Part shown: in pieces, positions 57,813-64,000 of the stretch | How positions within the stretch are numbered: the first letter of the stretch is position 1 | Layout: the number at the start of each line of letters is the position of its first letter | Source of the DNA: Bisporella sp. PMI_857 | Taxonomy: Eukaryota > Ascomycota > Leotiomycetes > Helotiales > Helotiaceae | Length of the DNA stretch: 64,000 bases | Assembly: GCA_021307315.1 (NCBI GenBank) | Contig: JAJSPD010000006.1 | Coordinates: 62,001 to 126,000, forward strand | Direction of reading: 5' to 3' | Position numbers and translations under genes: made by a program | The notes under the pieces: generated by a model | The model's database searches: none | What the model was told of the DNA's origin: nothing | Seen by the model: the letters and a program-made list of their open reading frames with translations, nothing else

Positions 57813-60800
57813 TCAATCGTCCCAGGCTCTATCTCCACGTCGCCAGTTCGCCAAAGCCATATCTGCTTCCTCGTCAATAAGTTCGGTAAGGCCCATGGCA
57901 CAATTCTCCTCATTTCCTGTCCATCCTTACCAATCAATACTGCTTGGTTATCGTTCAAAGCATTCTTCAAATGGCCAATACGGTGAAAACGCGTTGAGCA
58001 GACGACAATCCAGCGCACTCTGAAGGCACCAGCACTCTCCCAGTTAATTGCCTTCTGCCAGTCCGGTGGAGTAACGCTGCCAGGGACCGATTCCATCCGG
58101 GCATAGCCTTGGAAAGCACGGCTCTTGTTGATCGAGAAGACTAGGATGACATTCTTGCATGTTTTGAATGCTTCGGCGAAGATATCTCCATTTTGGACTT
58201 GTGTTGTCCAGATAGACTATAAAGTTGAGCCGAAGCACGACAAGAGCCGAGGGTAATGCAAACTCACGTCTTCGATGCATTTCAGAACATTTTCCTCATT
58301 GAAGGACTTCACAATGAAATATCGAGTATCTAGCAGGTGTCAGCACATAATTCACATGCTTCAATTATATCTTTGCCTATGGAGTTTAATGGTTGGAAGC
58401 TATTGAGCCATAGTTCGTGACCAGCGTTGGATGCCACTTTCATCCACTAAGGAGTGCGTCAACATATTCTTGAACACTTGCAATACCAAAAATGTTGAGG
58501 ACCACAAAGTATAATACATTGCATTAAAGTTTGACGAGCTAACGACCATGATTCACCGAAAGCCACCCCTATGGAAAAGTGTTGAGTCTAACATCTTACC
58601 ATGGAAGAGAATGTACGATGGAAGGTAGGATGAGTAGAAGCTTAACAAGAGGAGGAAAGGTTACTGACCGCCTTTTCCACCTCTGTTGAAGCCTTTTCGG
58701 TCTCTGTACGGTTGACCATTAGCGATTCTCGAACCAAAGCCTTCATCACGATCACGATCATAATCAATTGGTCCTTGGATATCACCACGGCCTGCAACAT
58801 CTCCTCGTGCTCGTCCGCCACGGGCCCGACCACGAGTGGCATAGTTAGGATCGTAGGCACGACCCTTATAAACACCATGACTTTCGAATGGGCGGATTCT
58901 ATCAGGCGAGAAGTCACGGCCGTCACGGCCATAGCGAGCACTACGTCCACGATCTATTCATAATTAGCATCAAACGTCACGACATATGTGAAAAGTGCTT
59001 ATTGAGGCTCTTGGTGCGTATTGCTGATTCAATGCCTGCATGTTTGGGCGATACATACCTTCGAAGTCTCGATCAACATCACGAGCACGATAAGAATCAT
59101 ATTGTCTGGAGTCGCGAGTATTTCCTATATCATCTTCATGCTTGGTTCTTGTGGGGATCGGGAACGAGATTGATATATATCAGAACGACGACGATCCCCG
59201 AATCCTTGATCTTCAATACCAGCACGGGGAACTTTGTTCTCGGGTCTAGCTTCAACACACTCTGCGCTTCGTGGTCGCTTGATTCCACGTTCAGATGGAG
59301 AGGCTATAATCTCAGACTTGGGAGCCGGTTGGCTGGGAACAGGCGGTGGGAGCATTGCTGCTGGTAATGCTAGCGCTCCACTAGTACCAGGATGTCCTCC
59401 ACGTTCACCAATCTCTTCTGCTAATAATTGTGCCTTCTGTGCATCTAAAGCGGCAATCTTTCGTCGTCGGGACAAAACTTTATCTCTGTAGTCTGTGATG
59501 ATACCCAGTGATGTCCAGCCATTCTCTCAAATCTGGGTTGTGAGGTAATACTTGATCTAGGGTAGGAGGGTTTGCTTCTCGGACTACTGATTTGCGAGGT
59601 TCTTGTCTGATTTTTAAGCTATCATCACGCTTTGAGTCTTTAATAATTTCTGTTTTGCGGATTTCATTTCTTATACGGTCTGCTTGATAAGAATTTTGGG
59701 ATATGTCATTCGAACGAATCTCTGACAAGCTGGATCGTCGATTTGGAGGATCATAAGCATTATTTTGAGGTTCATCTGTGCGAACATGTCGAGGTAGAGA
59801 TCGAATGTCATCTGAAGATCCTTGTTGAGATGAATTTTCTGGCCGACTGTAATGAGAGGATGATTGTTTAAGGGATAGACTGTCCGTACTTCTATTTGTG
59901 CTGGTTCTTCATTTTTGCTATTCTTTGGAGGTTGATCGCGTATTGATTGAGCAAGAGTGGGTTTTGTCTGTTTCTCTGGTAGATCATCCTCAATGATTTC
60001 GCCTTCCGAGGCTTCTGACAAAGATCCATTGCTGGTGCGCTTTCTAGCGACAATCCTACCAGTTTGCATGCCATTATTACCTTCTGGCTTGGATACTTTC
60101 GCAGGGCTTCCTAACGAAGTTGTATGCGACTTCGCAGCCTTATCAACAGCTTTGGAAATAGCTTGTATTCCATTGTTATTTTGCGACTGGGCATGTGTGA
60201 TCTGTTCGGCAGAGCCAGAGAATTCTTTAATAAGGTCGGTGACAGACGCTCCAATATCTGCAGCTGGTGTACTCGGAGATGGTATATTGCTCAAGCTGTT
60301 TACCGCCGATTTACCAATATGAATAGGAGGCGTAGAGCCTTGGCGTATTTTGTTCTGGATGAGTTTGGCTTTTAGTTCTGCAGCTCTTGAATTTAAATCC
60401 GGAAGTGATGTGGTTGGTCCTGATGTAGATGGAGTTGTAGGTGCGCTATACTGGGTGGGGAAAACTGGAGGTACTACAAGTCAGCTACTACATTGCTCTG
60501 AAGGTAAAACTAGATGCCCTTGAAGAACACGGGGGAACTCGTTCTTTTATCTCCTTGGAGGGTCGCTCACTTGGATGTCCGCATGATACTGGCTTGTATT
60601 GCGACCGAATGCATCTGTGTTGTTGCTACTGTAGGAGCCGGGCTCAGGCTGATATTTAGTACCAGTCATGTGTAGGTTTTCATTCACCGAAGGCTGGTAG
60701 CTGTGTTGTGTAAACTGCGATCCAGAGAGGGATGACGCCGTGAATGGTGAGGAGAGATTATTTTGGTTGCCGTTGGAGGCTAGGAAATTTCCGACTCCAT

Positions 60801-60828
60801 TCCCAGCGAACGAATCGTTCTGCCACAT
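57813..60828 (-). CDS. YTH-domain m6A reader (several frame breaks)
   Basis: YTH proteins bind N6-methyladenosine in RNA. The long N-terminal part is disordered: Asn/Gln/Ser-rich from MWQNDSFAGNGVGNF, then SEGEIIEDDLPEK, a conserved DLREWLDITGYHH-type helix, SRRRKIAALDAQKAQLLAEE and an RGG/Arg-Gly-rich stretch (GRARGGRARGDVAGRGD). The YTH domain is at the end: YFIVKSFNEENVLKCIED, intron (about 58219-58266), SIWTTQVQNGDIFAEAF, then CKNVILVFSINKSRAFQG and TPPDWQKAINWESAGAFRV. Trp residues in IWTT and in NWES are in the places expected for the m6A cage. The tail ends ALANWRRGDRAWDD. A long intron or unseen exon lies between about 58335 and 58665. Breaks are likely near 57910, 58090, 59490 and 59740. 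Confidence 0.8.
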
Positions 60829-62203
60829 TATTATGGATGTATTTATTTGCAGAATCGACTATGAAAAGTTCAGCTTTGTTATTGCGTAACAGCTGTGTTT
60901 TGGATCGTGCGGGGAGGATGAGCTAGTTTGTTGGTTCTCGCTCAGATCTGCTTTGCTGTGGCAAAATATTGACGCAATTAGGTAGAGGACCAAATTATTA
61001 TGCCTTAGGGCAAGTGCCCAGGCAGATCCTTTCACTGAGTAGGTTCGTAGTATTTCTAAAGGTGCTTTGTGAAAGTCTTGTTGAAGTTGATCTGGTAAAG
61101 TTGATGAGCTATCAGATCAATGCGGGCCGACGGCCGCTAGCCTTTTGGTGTGTAGTTTACGCTAACCTCAATTTAGATAGGCAGATACATGAGCCACTTG
61201 TAGTGTTGCCAACACGTAGTTGCACAAAGATGGCTACGCTTAAATATGTAGTATGACAAGCAGTGTGTTTGTTCTCCTATTCTCTACGCTTGATTATGAA
61301 GAATCTTAATTGTCTTCAATATTGCTGTCGCATGTGCCTTTGCAGTCATGTCCTTCAAGTTGACAAACATCGGCGCGAAGAAAGCAGAGGAGAAATGACT
61401 ATCAGATACATACATGCAGCTTGATTGGCGCCGATGCTTTGATTGAAGCGTGGGTAAAGCGATATAGTAAACGAGGGAAAGAAGAGCTTCTGAAAGAGAT
61501 CCAGAAGCAAAGGGTTCCAAATTTGATTACTGCCGTGCGAATTTTGAAGGGACTCATCCGCTTTGTGATATTGTAAAGAAAGATGCTAATAAATAGACTA
61601 AATGGACAAAATAAACCGCCTCCACATATGAGAAGCTGCTGCGTTTAGTGTCTTAGGTAGGATGAGGTAGTGGAAGTAAAATGCTGCATCGGCGCAGCTT
61701 CTCTAGTACATTATACCTCGAGGAGGCGACATATCGAGCATATACCCAATTCATGTATCAAACACTATACCGCTCTCTCTTGCCGATAAGTAACCCAATG
61801 ATTTTCTGCCGCCAGATACTTCAAAGCAAATCAGCATGATTCAATATTCTCAATGACTTCACTTAAAGTATTGCAGTACTGTTCTGCTAACACCAAATGC
61901 TTTCATGAGCCCCCCAAAAAAGCTCTTATTTCTATTTATAAATCACTTTCACATATGTGAGTCATTTCCATGATGATAGAAGACCGCCTGGTAGGAAAGG
62001 CTGTTTGAGCATCTTTAGTCCGATAAGAGACACTGCTCGTACAGCTTTAATGGCTATTCCTATCGTATCTGTTCCTATTTGGGGCTTGGAAGCTTATTTT
62101 GCAGATATATATATCCATTACATACATATCCAAGTCTAAGCTCACAAGTGTTATGCTCTGTCTGACATTATCCCCAATTCATGTACCGCTCTCGTCCTCC
62201 TAA
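60829..62203. other. Intergenic spacer
   Basis: This is 1.4 kb with only short frames without family likeness. Nothing supportable. Confidence 0.5.
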
Positions 62204-63637
62204 CTAAGCAGGAGGCAAGAATGAGGCAAATAGTCCTGCCTGTATGAGGCTATACATAACTACGAAGCTTACGAAGCCTGTTGCCAAAGGGTTATTCGAA
62301 TTGTATAAAGAAGCGATATACCACATCCACACTGGGTAAGCCGAGGATATTCGTGTGATTATTTGTACATGGGCAGCAACCAAGGTAAGCGCACCAAGCA
62401 ACAGCTGTGAAAAGGCGAGGTTACGAAGGACTCTTGACCTTAGAGCTTTTGATTGCTGGGAGTAAACAATCTCCACTGAACTCAGCTTTTCGGGTTTTGT
62501 GTTTTGGGAGGAAAGCGAGTTGTGTTCAAAGGCCCAAACGCTTGACCTTATTAGAATGACGTGCATTGGTGTGGCCAGGAGAAATAGAGGAATATTTGAA
62601 ACTGTCCAATACCGGAAGGGGCCAACGTTCCTAGAGATTCTTTAGCCCGAACACCGTATTGTGAGGGGACAATTACCAGTAGTGGTCTTGAACAAAGCCA
62701 GAGATGCTTGGAAGCATCTGCTGACACCATACTCGCTTCGAGGTCACTGTTGTTGAGCTTCTACAGAACTCAACATAGGCAATGTATTGAGGAAGTAGAA
62801 AGCCCGCTCCAACGGCCAGACCGCCAAGTCCAGTTGCGATCAGTCGACGCAGATTCTGAACATGGACTCCGCTCTTTAGCAAATCGAATGAGACATAGAA
62901 AGCCTCCTCCAACAAAAGAAGCCCACTAAGGATGGCATTGCTTCTGAACGTGGCGGCAATCCCGAATAGTATACCAGACAGAAGAACATACAGGTCTCTC
63001 AAATATGGTGATTCTTCACCAATACCTAGGCTCTTCTTGAACAAATGACATCCGGAAAATGTCAACAACGCACATGTACTCTCCGCATAAGGGGCTGAGA
63101 GGAAGAGTCCAGCAGGAGATATGATGTGGAGATATGAGGTAAGTAAAGGTACGTGAGTTGAGCGAGGGAAGATTTCTCTGGTGAATTTATATAGAACCAA
63201 TGTTGACAAGAAGTGCCCCAGATGCGCAATGTATATTGCTACAAGACTTTCCAGGCCATCATATTGAGGTACGCCAGCCTTTCGGATGGCTTTGGAACTT
63301 AGCACCTGGTCACATGAAGGGTCTCGTACCACTTACCAGTTGTGCATAACTTTATCAACCTACTGAAGCCCCATCCAAAAGCCCATTCCTGCTCGAACAA
63401 ATAACCTCTATGAGCCGTCTTTGTGAAGTATATCGCGTCCCACCTTGTGAGTTTCACACTAACATAATATAAAAATGCTGGGAGCCGTTTATCTTGATGG
63501 TAACTTGAAAGGCTGAGTGATGTTGAGGTGTCATAGCCTGGGCCGGGGCTGCAGACGGCGACAATAAGGAGAATAGACTTCCAAGCAATGAATGCTAGCG
63601 CCAAATTTCGAATGGGGGTTCTGGAAGAGAAATCCAT
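62204..63637 (-). CDS. GPI18: GPI mannosyltransferase 2 (Gpi18/PIG-V)
   Basis: Gpi18 adds the second mannose to the GPI anchor precursor in the ER membrane. It starts MDFSSRTPIRNLALAFIAWK (63637). The conserved luminal motif is KLTRWDAIYFTKTAHRGY, followed by FEQEWAFGWGFSRLIKL. Several membrane spans follow: LVAIYIAHLGHFLSTLVLY, SPAGLFLSAPYAESTCALLT, then DLYVLLSGILFGIAATFRSN. After a 46-nt intron (62631-62676) come NVGPFRYWTVSNIPLFLLAT and WMWYIASLY near the C-terminus. The first intron is unclear: a 31- or 39-nt form with a GTAAGT donor at 63336 does not keep phase, so one base is probably missing in exon 1. The open frame upstream of 63637 is not used. Confidence 0.85.
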
Positions 63638-64000
63638 TGGTTGTATGATGGAGCTAATGGAGTATGCAGCAACATAAGAGAGAAACTCTTTCTTCTCGCT
63701 AGCGTGTTGCATGCGACAATCCCTCCCATAGTAATTTTCGGTAGCATCCGCCGTGGCAGCAGCGGTGAACTTTGAAATAAGCTTCTGCTGCTGCAGTACT
63801 GAACAGTACGGAAAGGTCAGCCACCGATGCATTAATTATTTCACGTATCAGCTGGCGGTCTACAATTGTTTTATTTTAATCGTATCTTTCTTTTGGTTTG
63901 CCCGTAACCGCTGTTCTCTAAATATTTCTACAACTAGGAATGTATCTAATTGAGGAGATTCTTCTGGACGGAAACGCCATTCTCTCCTGTGATTTGAAAC
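63638..64000. other. GPI18 upstream region
   Basis: Presumed promoter of GPI18. No other feature is visible before the window end. Confidence 0.45.

Noticed and set aside
1..63637. Genome-wide programmed ribosomal frameshifting as a new system
   Set aside because: The breaks go in both directions, lack a common slippery heptamer or downstream structure, and include offset pairs that would be pointless for regulation.
1..64000. RIP (repeat-induced point mutation) as the source of gene damage
   Set aside because: RIP makes C-to-T transitions in duplicated DNA. Here the damage is single-base insertions and deletions in single-copy genes.

Overview
The window is eukaryotic nuclear DNA from a filamentous ascomycete. 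The genes carry short introns (mostly 46-70 nt, GT-AG, with CTAAC- or CTGAC-like branch points just before the acceptor). The proteins are fungal forms of VAC8, SMD2, EFL1, CTU1/NCS6, IMP1, GPI18 and a fused Spt21/Ams2 GATA regulator. From residue similarity that I recall, the closest fit is Leotiomycetes, but this is an inference and not a search result. There is no rRNA gene, CRISPR array, virus or secondary-metabolite cluster that I can support.

Layout: 1-3725 holds VAC8 (5' end outside the window), IMP1 and mitochondrial IF3. 3726-12106 is gene-poor apart from the small replication gene RFA3 (6179-6621), and its last part is a repeat-rich upstream region in front of an ATF/CREB-type bZIP factor (12107-13220). 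14968-17505 is a divergent pair of mitoribosomal proteins (uL4m and mL38). 17933-21918 is the Spt21/Ams2-like regulator. 22972-25363 is a divergent pair, EHD3/mS47 and SMD2. 27791-31607 holds an ornithine-cyclodeaminase-family gene and an aldo/keto reductase. 32899-43132 holds three genes I cannot assign, a PEX11-like gene and an Mpv17/PMP22 gene. 43549-49436 holds a tandem-PH protein and EFL1. 49734-54394 holds beta carbonic anhydrase, ribosomal protein eL8 and CTU1. 54994-63637 holds a P450, a YTH-domain m6A reader and GPI18.

The genes are mostly housekeeping, with a bias to mitochondrial function (IMP1, IF3, uL4m, mL38, EHD3/mS47, Mpv17-like) and to ribosomes and translation (EFL1, eL8, CTU1, IF3). 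Four head-to-head pairs share spacers of 143-261 bp and pair genes of related or constitutive function: IMP1/IF3, uL4m/mL38, EHD3/SMD2 and eL8/CTU1.

The most striking property is not a new gene. About two thirds of the conserved genes carry one to five single-base frame breaks, usually at short homopolymers, while the encoded protein stays conserved on both sides. For eight of nine genes where I did the arithmetic, the proposed single-base corrections bring the spliced length back to a multiple of three. The breaks hit proteins as constrained as SmD2. I read this as indel error in the sequence or assembly, not mass pseudogenisation. Any gene model or novel ORF in this window should be judged with that in mind. 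I did not find a convincing undescribed biological system.
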